From NCBI RefSeq assembly GCF_001678675.1, contig NZ_LZRN01000001.1:171144-235143 (forward strand): 64,000 nucleotides of DNA. Reading direction: 5' to 3'. The notes under the pieces are model-generated. The model was not told the DNA's origin, did not search any database, and was given only the letters and a program-made list of their open reading frames with translations. This DNA comes from Gelidibacter algens (GTDB taxonomy: Bacteria; Bacteroidota; Bacteroidia; Flavobacteriales; Flavobacteriaceae). The translations under genes were made by a program, and so were the position numbers. Shown here one piece after another: positions 45,986-55,939 of the stretch. Numbering within the stretch: position 1 is the first letter of the stretch; each line of letters starts with the position of its first letter.

Positions 45986-48385
45986 TTATTCCGTTCTCAA
46001 ACTTTTCACCGGGTTTGCAATTGCAGCTTTAATGGCCTGAAAGCTTACCGTTATCAATGCAATTAAAACAGCGGCCAATCCGGCAAAAACAAACACCCAC
46101 CAATTAATTTCTGTTCGGTATGCAAAATCCAGCAACCACTTTTGCATCAACCAATAGGCAACCGGCGCTGCAACAACAAAGGCAATAAGCACCAATTTTA
46201 AAAAATCTTTGGACAGCAATCGCGTTATTCCTGTAACAGTAGCTCCCAAAACTTTTCTGACACCAATTTCTTTTTTACGCTGTTCTGCTGTAAATGCCGC
46301 CAATCCAAATAAGCCGAGACACGCAATAAAAATGGCTAAACCTGAAAAGATGGTTACGGTACTCGCGGTTTTTTCTTCCGAAGCGTATAACTGCGCTACA
46401 TGCCTATCGACAAATTGATAATCGAAAGCTGTATTGGGTAACGTTTCGTTGAAAGTTTGCTGCAATTGCCCTATAAATTGTGACAAGTTCTGGGAGTTAT
46501 AGCGTACTAAAAGTGTACGAATCCCTTCTGGAGCGCTGATCGCTTTGTAATACATATAGCCACCAATATCTTCTTTGAACGAATTGAAATTGAAGTTTTC
46601 CACAACGCCAGTTATTAGTGCTCTTGATCCCAATTCTGTATGGATAATTTTCCCAACGGCCTCTTCAGGGGTTTTATAATTTAAATAACTAACGACTTTC
46701 TCGTTTACCAAGGTGTAAATGATGGAATCGCCCTCAGCTATGGTTACCGGAAGTTCGTTGCCTGCAATTACCTTTAATTTTAAAGTGTTAACAATATTGC
46801 CATCAGTACGACAACTCGCAATAGGAAGTCCCGTATTGTCAGTAGCCAATTTATAGACAGAACGTCCGCTTTCGTTAGTTCCTGGCATAGCTTGTACGGC
46901 CGAAACACTTTCAACGTTAACCTGACGTTCCAAACTTTTTATCAAGCTCGCTACCTGTTGTTCGGTTTCGGCAGATTTGACCGAGACGGCAATAATTCCG
47001 TTAGGATCATAACCCAAATTTTTATTTTTGATAAAGGCCATCTGTTGAAGGATAATGGTAACCGCAATGATCAGAATGATGGAAGCTGCAAATTGAAAGA
47101 CTACTAATCCCTTCCGCACAAACTCAGAAGCTGAGCCTTTTTTCTTGGATTTATTCACCAAAACCAGTGGAGAAATACCGGACATCGAAATAGCCGGATA
47201 ACTGCCTGCAACAAGGGTTACAACGCCCCATGTTAGTAATATCCCGACGAGTATTGGCGTTGCAAGCAAATCTGAATACCCAAGTTCGTTTCCAGTAATA
47301 CTTTTAAATAACGGTAAGGCCAAAAAAGAAACGGCATATCCTATTATAATAGATAAAAACACCATAATCCCAGTTTCAACATAAAAGAGTGACAGCATTT
47401 GGTTTCTGTTCGCCCCCAAAACTTTATTTATCCCAATGCCTTTTGCCCGTTTTTGGGAGTTGGCAGTGGCAAGGTTCATATAATTGATACAAGCTATTAA
47501 CAGTACAAGTAATGATAGGAATAGAAGACTTTTAATAGTGGTTATATTTCCGAGTTTGGTAGAATAACCTTCCCTAATATCGGCCGAGTAGAGGTGTATT
47601 TTAGGTAGTGGCTGCAGAAAGAATTTTGTGAAATATTGACCTTCTTTGTCCACGTATTTATCGATTAACTTGCTTGCTTGCTTTTCAACTTCGGCACTAT
47701 TTACATTCGGCTGAAGTTGGACATAGGTTTCATAACTGGCATTGCTCCAATACACATTGGTACCCATCCATGAATCCATGATATTATAAACCATATTGAA
47801 GTCCATCACACTATTTTTTGGCAGATCGGCATACACTCCTGCAACTTGTAACGTATCGCGATTATTTACAGTTATAAATTGATTCATTGCATCCTGTTCG
47901 CCAAATAAGCGCACTTTTGTTGACTTTGAAATAACGATGGATTTGGGTTTCGAAAAAGCGCTTTCATGAGTACCCGATATAAATTTGAAGTCGAACATTT
48001 CAAAAATTGTGGAATCTGCTAGATAAAGTCCGTTTTCGGTAAAATTCTTCTCACCTATTTTCAGTGAAGCAGTCGCTCCAAAATCATCTTTTATAAGGCG
48101 TGTCATCTTTTTTACTTGCGGAATATCCTTTAACATCGCTGGGCCCACGGCGTTTGGCATTGTGGCCCAAGTTTCAAAATCATAATCTTCTGAAGTTTCC
48201 ATATTTACCCGATAGATGTTCTCTGAATTTGAATACATTTTATCGTAGCTCAATTCTTTATTTACAAAAGAAAACAGGATGATGCAAACGCATACGCCAA
48301 TCGCCAAACCAGCGATGTTGAGCAGGGTAAAGAGTTTGTTGGCAAGTATGTTTCGCCACGCGATTTTAATGTAGTTTCTTATCAT
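45986..48385 (-). CDS. Permease 3: FtsX/MacB-type ABC permease
   Basis: 799 residues, MIRNYIKIAWRNILANKLFT at the N-terminus. It has the same architecture as its neighbours: helix 1, periplasmic core, FtsX block 1 (around 290-420), second core, FtsX block 2 (around 680-790), ending VKSLRTE. In the first block the coupling segment reads KGIGINKVLGANRNQM, with Asn in place of the Arg that is present in all the other permeases here (EVGIRK or EIGVRK). The second block is normal (EIGVRKVLGAT). That change may affect the contact of half 1 with an ATPase. No frameshift. Confidence 0.9.
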   Translation of the reverse strand: MIRNYIKIAWRNILANKLFTLLNIAGLAIGVCVCIILFSFVNKELSYDKMYSNSENIYRVNMETSEDYDFETWATMPNAVGPAMLKDIPQVKKMTRLIKDDFGATASLKIGEKNFTENGLYLADSTIFEMFDFKFISGTHESAFSKPKSIVISKSTKVRLFGEQDAMNQFITVNNRDTLQVAGVYADLPKNSVMDFNMVYNIMDSWMGTNVYWSNASYETYVQLQPNVNSAEVEKQASKLIDKYVDKEGQYFTKFFLQPLPKIHLYSADIREGYSTKLGNITTIKSLLFLSLLVLLIACINYMNLATANSQKRAKGIGINKVLGANRNQMLSLFYVETGIMVFLSIIIGYAVSFLALPLFKSITGNELGYSDLLATPILVGILLTWGVVTLVAGSYPAISMSGISPLVLVNKSKKKGSASEFVRKGLVVFQFAASIILIIAVTIILQQMAFIKNKNLGYDPNGIIAVSVKSAETEQQVASLIKSLERQVNVESVSAVQAMPGTNESGRSVYKLATDNTGLPIASCRTDGNIVNTLKLKVIAGNELPVTIAEGDSIIYTLVNEKVVSYLNYKTPEEAVGKIIHTELGSRALITGVVENFNFNSFKEDIGGYMYYKAISAPEGIRTLLVRYNSQNLSQFIGQLQQTFNETLPNTAFDYQFVDRHVAQLYASEEKTASTVTIFSGLAIFIACLGLFGLAAFTAEQRKKEIGVRKVLGATVTGITRLLSKDFLKLVLIAFVVAAPVAYWLMQKWLLDFAYRTEINWWVFVFAGLAAVLIALITVSFQAIKAAIANPVKSLRTE

Positions 48386-48401
48386 GATTTTATGTTTTTT
48401 A

Positions 48402-48475
48402 TCCCCTCCCCAACCCTCCCCGAAGGGGAGGGAGCTATTTCCGAGTAAGCATCCCCCCTTTGGGGGTTAGGGGGA
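48402..48475 (-). repeat. GC-rich double-hairpin element, copy 4
   Basis: Between permeases 4 and 3. The first stem is conserved; the second hairpin is CCCCCC-TTT-GGGGG. The spacer reads CTATTTCCGAGTAAGC. Confidence 0.85.
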
Positions 48476-50836
48476 TTATTCCGTCCTCAAACTCTTAACG
48501 GGATTTGCAATCGCCGCTTTTATTGCTTGAAAGCTTACGGTTATTAAGGCAATCAAAACCGCTGAGAACCCGGCAATTGCAAAAACCCATAGTTTTATAT
48601 CAATCCGGTAAGCAAATCCCTGCAACCAATTTTGCATAACATACCACGAAATGGGAACGGATATTAGTATTGACAATAACACCAACACCAAAAAGTCCTT
48701 TGATAAAAGTTTTACAATCCCTAGTACGCTAGAACCTAAAACTTTCCGTACCCCAATTTCCTTGCGGCGCTGTTCTGCTGTAAAGGCCGATAATCCAAAA
48801 AGTCCCAAACAGGAGATTATGATTGCCAACACGGCAAAAATCTGAGAAAGATTCTCCACCAGTTGTTCGCTTTTAAAACGCTCGTTAAAGGCTTCATCTA
48901 CAAATCTATATTCAAATGGAAAACCGGGATTTTGCGTTTTGAGAACATTTTCAATTGCGGTTAGCGTGTTAGTGATCGCTACACCAGCCGCAGGTTTTAT
49001 GTACATATAATTTGCGCCTTCAGCTTGATGGTAAAACATAACCGGATCACTCGTACCGTACATATCGCCATATAAAAAATCTTTGACAATGCCATTTATG
49101 GTGAATATTTGGTCATTCCAATTAATGGTTTTTCCAATGACATTATCAGAATTCATAAGTTTTGCAAAAGATTCTGAAATTAAAACCTTAGTGCTATCCG
49201 CAACTTGAGACGTTCCAAAACCTTTACCTTCTTTTATTTTCATACCGGCTGTATTGAAAAATTGCGGCGTAACTGTTCTCACAGAAATCAAGATATCTGC
49301 GTCTGCTGGTTTTCCTTGCCATTGTATTCCTGAAGTATTGTTTCCACCAGACAAAATTTGCGAATTCATCAAGGCTACACTTTCAACCCATCCAGAAGAG
49401 GTGAGCTCTTGCTCAATCGATTTAAAATTTTTAATAATGTTTCCATTTGCCGCTGGCATTTCTATAAGGTTTTCCTTTACCATTCCCAAATTGCGGTTTT
49501 TTATATGCTGCACTTGTTGAAACACCAAGATAGTGCTGATAATAAACATAATAGATATTGAAAATTGGATTACAACCAATGTCTTTCTGGTAAAAGATGC
49601 GCTACCCGATGGTCTTCGGCTTCCCTTTAAGACTTCAATAGGTTTAAATGACGAAAGATAAAATGCGGGATATAAACCAGAAATAATTCCGCAGAAAAAG
49701 GTTATTAAGAAAATTGGCATAAAATGGACTGGTTTTGTAATTGCCAAGCTTAAATTCTTATCAATGAGAGCATTGAAATGTGGGATTAAAACCATCAAAA
49801 GTAGTACGCTAACTATACCGCTAATGAACGCTGTTATAACCGCTTCAGACATAAACTGAAAAACCAATTGCTTTTTGCCTGATCCGAGCGCTTTCCGCAT
49901 TCCTACTTCATTGGCGCGCTTTTCGCTCCTTGCCGTAGACAGATTCATGAAGTTAATACAGGCGATTATAAGAATAATTAATGCAATAAAAATGAATAAG
50001 CGCACGTATGCAATACGGCCACCATCAATCTTGCCATTCTTAAATTTGTCACGTAAATGCCAATCGTTGGCCGAAAATAAAATCGCTTCGGTTTCTGTGT
50101 TGCCTGTTTTGGCGGGTAAGATTGCTTTTACTTTTGTATTAACTTTTTCGACATCTACACCAGGCGCTAATTTTACGAAGGTATTTGTAAAGTTTGAGCC
50201 ATACTCTTGGGTCCATTCTTTACCATCAGTAAAATTCTCAAATGGCACCAACCAATCAACAGCGTAAGTTGTGTTTTGGGGGAAATCCGCAATTACACCT
50301 GTTATATTATAGGTATCCTTCTTATCAAATTGAATAGTTTTGCCAATGGCATCTTCACTGTTCTCGAAAAAGAGAGAAGCCGTTTTTTCAGTGAGAATCA
50401 CTGACTTTTTATCCTTAAAGGCGTCTTTGGAATTTCCTGCAATAAAATTGAGGCCGAAAATAGGTATCAAATCTTCATCTGCAAAACTGCCCTTGCTATT
50501 TACAGATTTTTCGCCAACGCTAATCAACTGGCCAACATCTCGTTTTCTTGCCGATTTGGTAATTTCAGGTATTTCAGATTTCAAAACTGAAGCTAAAGGA
50601 CCTGGAGTAGCCTCAAAGAAGGTTCGCCATTCGCCATCATATTTTTGATTGGTAGGTATACTATAAACCAATTCTTTATCAGGGATGGATTGGTCAAAAT
50701 TCACCTCATCTTCAACCCAGAGAAGAATTAGGCTGGCACAGGTAATCCCAATAGCCAGACCAAAAATATTGATGAATGAATAGCCTTTGTTTTTCCAAAG
50801 ATTCCGCCATGCGATTTTAATGTAGTTTCTTATCAT
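48476..50836 (-). CDS. Permease 4: FtsX/MacB-type ABC permease
   Basis: 786 residues, the shortest intact member of the array. N-terminus MIRNYIKIAWRNLWKNKGYS. FtsX block 1 has STARSEKRANEVGMRKALGSGKKQL at about 302-326; block 2 has EQRRKEIGVRKVLGSS at about 695-710. It ends NPVKSLRTE. The two periplasmic domains differ strongly from those of neighbours, whereas the helices and ends are similar. This suggests old duplication with change concentrated in the substrate- or adaptor-facing parts. Confidence 0.9.
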   Translation of the reverse strand: MIRNYIKIAWRNLWKNKGYSFINIFGLAIGITCASLILLWVEDEVNFDQSIPDKELVYSIPTNQKYDGEWRTFFEATPGPLASVLKSEIPEITKSARKRDVGQLISVGEKSVNSKGSFADEDLIPIFGLNFIAGNSKDAFKDKKSVILTEKTASLFFENSEDAIGKTIQFDKKDTYNITGVIADFPQNTTYAVDWLVPFENFTDGKEWTQEYGSNFTNTFVKLAPGVDVEKVNTKVKAILPAKTGNTETEAILFSANDWHLRDKFKNGKIDGGRIAYVRLFIFIALIILIIACINFMNLSTARSEKRANEVGMRKALGSGKKQLVFQFMSEAVITAFISGIVSVLLLMVLIPHFNALIDKNLSLAITKPVHFMPIFLITFFCGIISGLYPAFYLSSFKPIEVLKGSRRPSGSASFTRKTLVVIQFSISIMFIISTILVFQQVQHIKNRNLGMVKENLIEMPAANGNIIKNFKSIEQELTSSGWVESVALMNSQILSGGNNTSGIQWQGKPADADILISVRTVTPQFFNTAGMKIKEGKGFGTSQVADSTKVLISESFAKLMNSDNVIGKTINWNDQIFTINGIVKDFLYGDMYGTSDPVMFYHQAEGANYMYIKPAAGVAITNTLTAIENVLKTQNPGFPFEYRFVDEAFNERFKSEQLVENLSQIFAVLAIIISCLGLFGLSAFTAEQRRKEIGVRKVLGSSVLGIVKLLSKDFLVLVLLSILISVPISWYVMQNWLQGFAYRIDIKLWVFAIAGFSAVLIALITVSFQAIKAAIANPVKSLRTE

Positions 50837-50852
50837 GATTTTATGTTTTTTA

Positions 50853-50926
50853 TCCCCTCCCCAACCCTCCCCGAAGGGGAGGGAGCTAGTTCCGAGTAAG
50901 CGTTCCCCCTCTGGGGGTTAGGGGGA
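50853..50926 (-). repeat. GC-rich double-hairpin element, copy 5
   Basis: Between permeases 5 and 4. First stem CCCTCCCC-GAA-GGGGAGGG; second hairpin CCCCC-TCT-GGGGG as in copy 2. It abuts the permease 5 stop. Confidence 0.85.
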
Positions 50927-53346
50927 TTATTCCGTCCGTAAACTTTTTACCGGGTTTGCGATGGCCGCTTTAATCGCTTGAAAACTCACTGTTAAAAGCG
51001 TTATAATTAGCGCAGCTCCTCCAGCAATAAGAAAAACCCACCACTCGATATTGATTCGATATGGGAAATCCTGCAACCAATTTTGCATTATGAAATAGGC
51101 GAGTGGTGCCGCGATTATAAATGCAATGCCTACCAATCGTATAAAATCCTTAGTTAAAAGCCGTACCATATTTTGAACGCTTGCACCCAAAACTTTACGG
51201 ATTCCTATTTCCTTTTTCTTTTGTTCCGCCACGAATGAAACCAGGCCGAAAAGCCCTAAACAGCTGATTAAAATTGCCAAGGATGTAAATACGACGGAAA
51301 TTTTACCCAATCGCTTCTCTTCTGCATATAACTTTTCCACTTCCTTATCCACAAAATTGAAAACAAAGGGCGTATTGGGATTTATAGTTTTCCAAGAGCT
51401 TTCCAAAGTATTGAGAAGGGCTTCATAATTTTGTGTTTCAGCCTTTAGGATTATCCAACCTGGTGTATTTTCATTGTAAAGCAAAATAGGTTTGACTTCT
51501 TCTTTTAAAGAGGCAAAATTATAATCAGCGGTTACACCTACAATTTCAAACTCATCAACCTCACCTTCATAGGTTTGTATAATTTTTGATCCAATAGCCT
51601 TGTTTAGCGGAATTTCAAAAGCATCCAGTGTCGCCTTATTTACCAAAATTTGATTTTCATCATTATCTCTTAACGTGCGGCCTGCCAAAAGGGAAGTACC
51701 AACCGTTTCAAGGTAATTAGGACTAACGCCATTGTAAATTACCAAGGTTTGGTCTGCCGGATTTCCCCCGGGTAGCGTCATTCCCATATCTCCCAGAATT
51801 TTTTCAGAAGGGTAATAGTTGGTGCCCGCAACTTGTTTTATGCCTTTGATTGTTCGGAAGTTTGACTGTATCGTGCTGAACTTTTCTGAAACGTTTTGCG
51901 TTCCGAGTCGCACAGCGATCAGGTTTTCCTTATCAAAGCCATATCCATTTTCTGGGAATATTTTACCTGTTGGGTGATGATGATTACTACGGAAATCAAG
52001 CCAATGGAAACCACGAACTGAAACACTACTAGGGCTTTTCGCAAATAGCCGTTGCCTAAATTCAAGTTTACTGAACTTTTCAAAACTTTAACGGGCTTGA
52101 TAGATGACAGGATCAGCGCGGGATATAGTCCTGCTATGAGTCCGGTTAAGATTCCTAAAACCAAAAGCGCAACTAAAATTCGCCAGTCCAATAGATTAGA
52201 ATACCCAATATCACCTTGCGTTAAAGTATTGACAAATGGTAATGCAATTGCAGTAAACGGAATGCTTAAAATAGAAGCGAATAGCGAAAGCAAAATAGAT
52301 TCTCCTAAAAATTGACGAACCAAATCGCCCTTTTCTGCGCCTATTGCTTTACGCACACCAATTTCCTTTGCCCTTTTATTGGCGCGTGCCGTACTCAAGT
52401 TTATAAAATTAATACAAGCCACCAATTGAATAAAAAGTGCCAAAATAAGCAACATATAAAGGTAGTTGATGTCTGAAACGGTACCTATCTGGTTTCGGAT
52501 GTCTTTTGAAAAGAGATGAATGTCGGTCACTTTTTGCAATGATAGCGATTTACTAAATCCTACCGCTGCCAAATCCTTGGCACCGTGCCTTTGTAAAAAT
52601 TCTGGAAACTTGGCTTCTAAACGGCTTGTATTTGCGCCGGATTTTAATCTTAGGTAGCTCATCGTAAAATTCTGTGTGGCAAAATTCTGGATTTCCATCA
52701 CACGGCGGCCGAATCCTCCCGAATCCATAGTCAAAATATAATTTGGGTTTAAGTGCGACTTCCCAAAATCTTCCTTAAAAACACCTTTAATAGTAAGGGT
52801 CTGTTCCTCTGCCCCACTGCCTAGCACCAATGTTTTGTTTAGCGCTTTTTTACTTCCGAAGAGTTTCTTAGCCAGTGTTTCTGAAAGCACGATAGAATTG
52901 GGTGCGCTTAAAGAACCTTCAGGATTTCCTTCGACAAATGGATAATTGAACATTTTGAAAAAGGTGGAATCCGCTAAATATCCTCGGGTTTCATAATACG
53001 CTTCATCACTCTCCGGATTTCTTAATAGTCCGTCATTTCCTTCCCCAAAATAAACAACACGGCAGACTTCCTTAACTTCTGGAAAATCTTCCTTCATTGC
53101 AAAAGCAATTGGTGGTGAAACTCCAGCAGAGGGTGCGCCGTCTTCGTTCTCATTTATAATCGTGTTTAATCTGTATATTGAAGAGGAGTCTGCAAACTGT
53201 TTGTCATACCCAAACTGTGCAATCACGTGGATCAGGATGCTCAAACAGCAAACCGTACCCACCGTTAATCCCAACAAATTAATGATGGTCTGCAATTTAT
53301 TTTTTTGAAGACTTCGCCAAGCGATTTTAAAATAGTTTCTTATCAT
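50927..53346 (-). pseudogene. Permease 5: FtsX/MacB-type ABC permease, frameshifted
   Basis: True start ATG 53346 (MIRNYFKIAWRSLQKNKLQT); the open frame upstream of it runs through the GC-rich repeat and is not part of the gene. The first frame stops after SQKMDMALIRKT (51919). The next frame reads GFDKENLIAVRLGTQN and continues to VKSLRTE at 50927. One missing G at about 51938-51941 (GGG to GG, giving MGFDKEN) restores a continuous 806-residue chain. FtsX block 1 (STARANKRAKEIGVRKAIGA) is near residue 329, block 2 (EIGIRKVLGAS) near 715. If the deletion is real, the second half would be lost. Confidence 0.85.
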
Positions 53347-53363
53347 GATTTTATGTTTTTTTA

Positions 53364-53438
53364 TCCCCTCCCCAGCCCTCCCCGAAAGGGAGGGAGCTCG
53401 TTCCGAGTAAGCATTCCCCCCTTCGGGGGTTAGGGGGA
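53364..53438 (-). repeat. GC-rich double-hairpin element, copy 6
   Basis: Between permeases 6 and 5. The first stem is shortened to CCCTCCC/GGGAGGG; the second is CCCCCC-TTC-GGGGG with a CTCGTTCCGAGTAAGC spacer. It abuts the permease 6 stop. Confidence 0.85.
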
Positions 53439-55886
53439 TTATTCCGTCCTTAAACTTTCTACAGGGTTTTTCATTGCTGTGGTAATAGTTTTTACGCTCA
53501 TGATGATGAGTGCCAATACAATAATTCCTAAACCGCTTATAGCAAATATCCACCAGCTAAGAGTTGTTTTATAAGCATAATCCTGAAGCCAATTATGCAG
53601 TCCATACCAAGCCAATGGTGCTGCAATTATGAAGGCAATACCTATCAACAGTAAAAAGTCCTTGCACAGCAATAGATTGAGTTGCGTCAATGAGGCGCCC
53701 AAAATCTTGCGTACACCAATTTCTTTTACGCGACGTTCAGTAGTATAGATGACCAAACCTAAAAGACCGAGGCAACTGATCAGTACTGACAGTCCTGTAG
53801 CCCAATTAAGGAGCTTGGTCATACTGCTTTCCTTGTCATAAAATTTCGCCACGGTTTCATCAATAAATTCCATTTTGAAATCTGATTCTGGATAAATGGT
53901 TTGCCACGCCTCTTCAGCCTTTGCGATAGCTGTCGACCAGTTGCCAGAACTATTTTCATTCCATTGAATGTGGATCGTGTTAAATTGCGAGTAGCGCTTT
54001 CTGCTCCAATCGCCAATTAAGGCCATAGGCTCAATTTTTGATTTTAGGGAACGTTGGTTAAAATCTTCCATAACCCCAACAATTGGAACGGCATTCTCAC
54101 CCTGACCTAAAACTTGGCCAATAGCTTCTGCGGGAGTTTTGAACCCCAAAATGTTGCGATAGGTATCGTTGATCACATATTCATGGATGGTATCATTGCG
54201 TACTGTCCTGCCTGCCAAAAGTTTGATGTCATAAAGATTGAGATACGTATCATCACCATATAACAATTGCAAATCAGAACGCACTTCTTTTTGCCCGTCC
54301 ATATAAACAACACTTGTAGCATGGATGCTGAAAGATGCTGGTGGAGAACCACCGAGACTCACGCTTTCAACTTGCGGAATTGTTTTTAATTTCTCAATGA
54401 GCACCTGTCTTTTCTGAAGGGAGCCGTCCATCCAAGGCGTTTTTATGTAGGTCAATGCTTCCGTTTTGAATCCCATATCTTTTTTCATTAAAAAATGGAT
54501 CTGCCGGCCAACCGCTATCGTTGATATGATAAACACCTGCGCTATAACAAATTGAAAAACAATCAATCCCTTTCTGAGCGAAACATTGCTATTGTTTGAA
54601 ACTATGCGATTTTTAAGTACCGAAACAGGCTTAAATGAAGACAGTACTAGTGCCGGGTAGAAACCTGAAAGCAAACTTATAATGACAATAAGAACACCGC
54701 CGAACATTATAATCAATGGATCAGCAAACAAACCAAAATGCAAGCCTTCTGGGATAAAATCAGCAAACACCTTTAACAATCCGGCTGCCAAACCTACCGA
54801 TAAAAGTGCCGCGACAAGGGTAAGCAAAAATGTTTCCGATAAAAATTGGGATATCAACTGCTTTTTGGAACTCCCCAAGGTTTTACGGATTCCAATTTCC
54901 TTAGCCCGCTGTGTTGCTTGTGCCGTATTTAAGTTGATAAAATTAATACAGCCCAACAGTAGTAAAAATGCAGCAATCCATAACAAGCTTACCAAGACCG
55001 TTTTGTTGGGAGTATATTCAGTAAAGTCGAATATGCCGTAATTTTCGCCAAAATGAAGTTCTCCTAAGGGTTGCAGATAAAAATTACGGTGTGAACTGTA
55101 CTTAACAGCATTTTCGCTCTCGTTTTTTTTGGCCACTGCATTTAATTGTTGCTGCACCGTTGTCTTTGCTTTTTTATCGTTTAGCTTTATAAAAAACTGC
55201 GTACTGGAGCTTGTGCTGTTCCAATTGTCATCAGTCAGTTGGTCTTGCATATAAGATTGCTTCCCCGTTTCCAAAGAAATAATTTCTTCAAAAGTGAAGT
55301 CGGTGCGTTGCTTAAAATTTGCAACGATACCCGTAACTGTGGTAGAAACGGAATCATCATAAATAAGAGTTTCGCCAAGGATGTCGTTATAGTCTTTGTT
55401 GGGAAAATATTTTTTCGCCCGATTTTCAGTTAGCACCACCTTATTGGGAGCATCAATAGCAGTTTCTGAATGTCCCGCTATCCATTCATAGTCTAAGAAT
55501 TTAAAAAAATCGGTCTCGGCATAAATAACTTTTTCCGGATTATTAAAAGCTTTTGAAAAGGACGCATTCATGACCCTGCTCGGCTCTGCGGTAAAAAAGG
55601 CAGTAGATTGCTGAATGCCTGTGATGTTTTGTTTCACTTCTCCAATCAAGGGAACAGACACACCGTAATTATAATCCTCCCCCTCGGGCGAACTATAAAC
55701 GGTTGTTATCCGGTAAATGAGATCAGCATCTTTGTGAAACTTGTCAAAGGTAAAATCATAATAAACCATCAAGCCAATCACAAAGGATGCACTCAAACCA
55801 ATGGCCAAACTGATCACATTGATCGTCGAGAACAGTTTGTTTTTCCAGATATTCCGCCACGCGATTTTGATGAAGTTCCGTATCAT
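53439..55886 (-). CDS. Permease 6: FtsX/MacB-type ABC permease
   Basis: 815 residues, the longest intact member. N-terminus MIRNFIKIAWRNIWKNKLFS; FtsX block 1 with NTAQATQRAKEIGIRKTLGSSKKQL near 332; block 2 with ERRVKEIGVRKILGASLTQL near 724. The C-terminus differs slightly (MKNPVESLRTE), with Glu for Lys in the otherwise shared NPVKSLRTE tail. It is the first permease with a GC-rich element behind it. The gap to permease 7 (53 bp) has none. Confidence 0.9.
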   Translation of the reverse strand: MIRNFIKIAWRNIWKNKLFSTINVISLAIGLSASFVIGLMVYYDFTFDKFHKDADLIYRITTVYSSPEGEDYNYGVSVPLIGEVKQNITGIQQSTAFFTAEPSRVMNASFSKAFNNPEKVIYAETDFFKFLDYEWIAGHSETAIDAPNKVVLTENRAKKYFPNKDYNDILGETLIYDDSVSTTVTGIVANFKQRTDFTFEEIISLETGKQSYMQDQLTDDNWNSTSSSTQFFIKLNDKKAKTTVQQQLNAVAKKNESENAVKYSSHRNFYLQPLGELHFGENYGIFDFTEYTPNKTVLVSLLWIAAFLLLLGCINFINLNTAQATQRAKEIGIRKTLGSSKKQLISQFLSETFLLTLVAALLSVGLAAGLLKVFADFIPEGLHFGLFADPLIIMFGGVLIVIISLLSGFYPALVLSSFKPVSVLKNRIVSNNSNVSLRKGLIVFQFVIAQVFIISTIAVGRQIHFLMKKDMGFKTEALTYIKTPWMDGSLQKRQVLIEKLKTIPQVESVSLGGSPPASFSIHATSVVYMDGQKEVRSDLQLLYGDDTYLNLYDIKLLAGRTVRNDTIHEYVINDTYRNILGFKTPAEAIGQVLGQGENAVPIVGVMEDFNQRSLKSKIEPMALIGDWSRKRYSQFNTIHIQWNENSSGNWSTAIAKAEEAWQTIYPESDFKMEFIDETVAKFYDKESSMTKLLNWATGLSVLISCLGLLGLVIYTTERRVKEIGVRKILGASLTQLNLLLCKDFLLLIGIAFIIAAPLAWYGLHNWLQDYAYKTTLSWWIFAISGLGIIVLALIIMSVKTITTAMKNPVESLRTE

Positions 55887-55939
55887 TTTGAATATTTTGT
55901 TTTTTTACTGAATACTGCAACTGAGACTACATACTTTTT

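Noticed and set aside
40891..53438. GC-rich elements as rho-independent terminators between permeases
   Set aside because: The hairpins are strong but no T run follows on the gene strand, and terminating after each gene would split the cluster; a partial attenuation role remains possible.
53347..53553. 69-codon N-terminal extension of permease 5
   Set aside because: The extension reads through the GC-rich repeat and the 3' end of permease 6; MIRNYFKIAW at 53346 is the conserved start.
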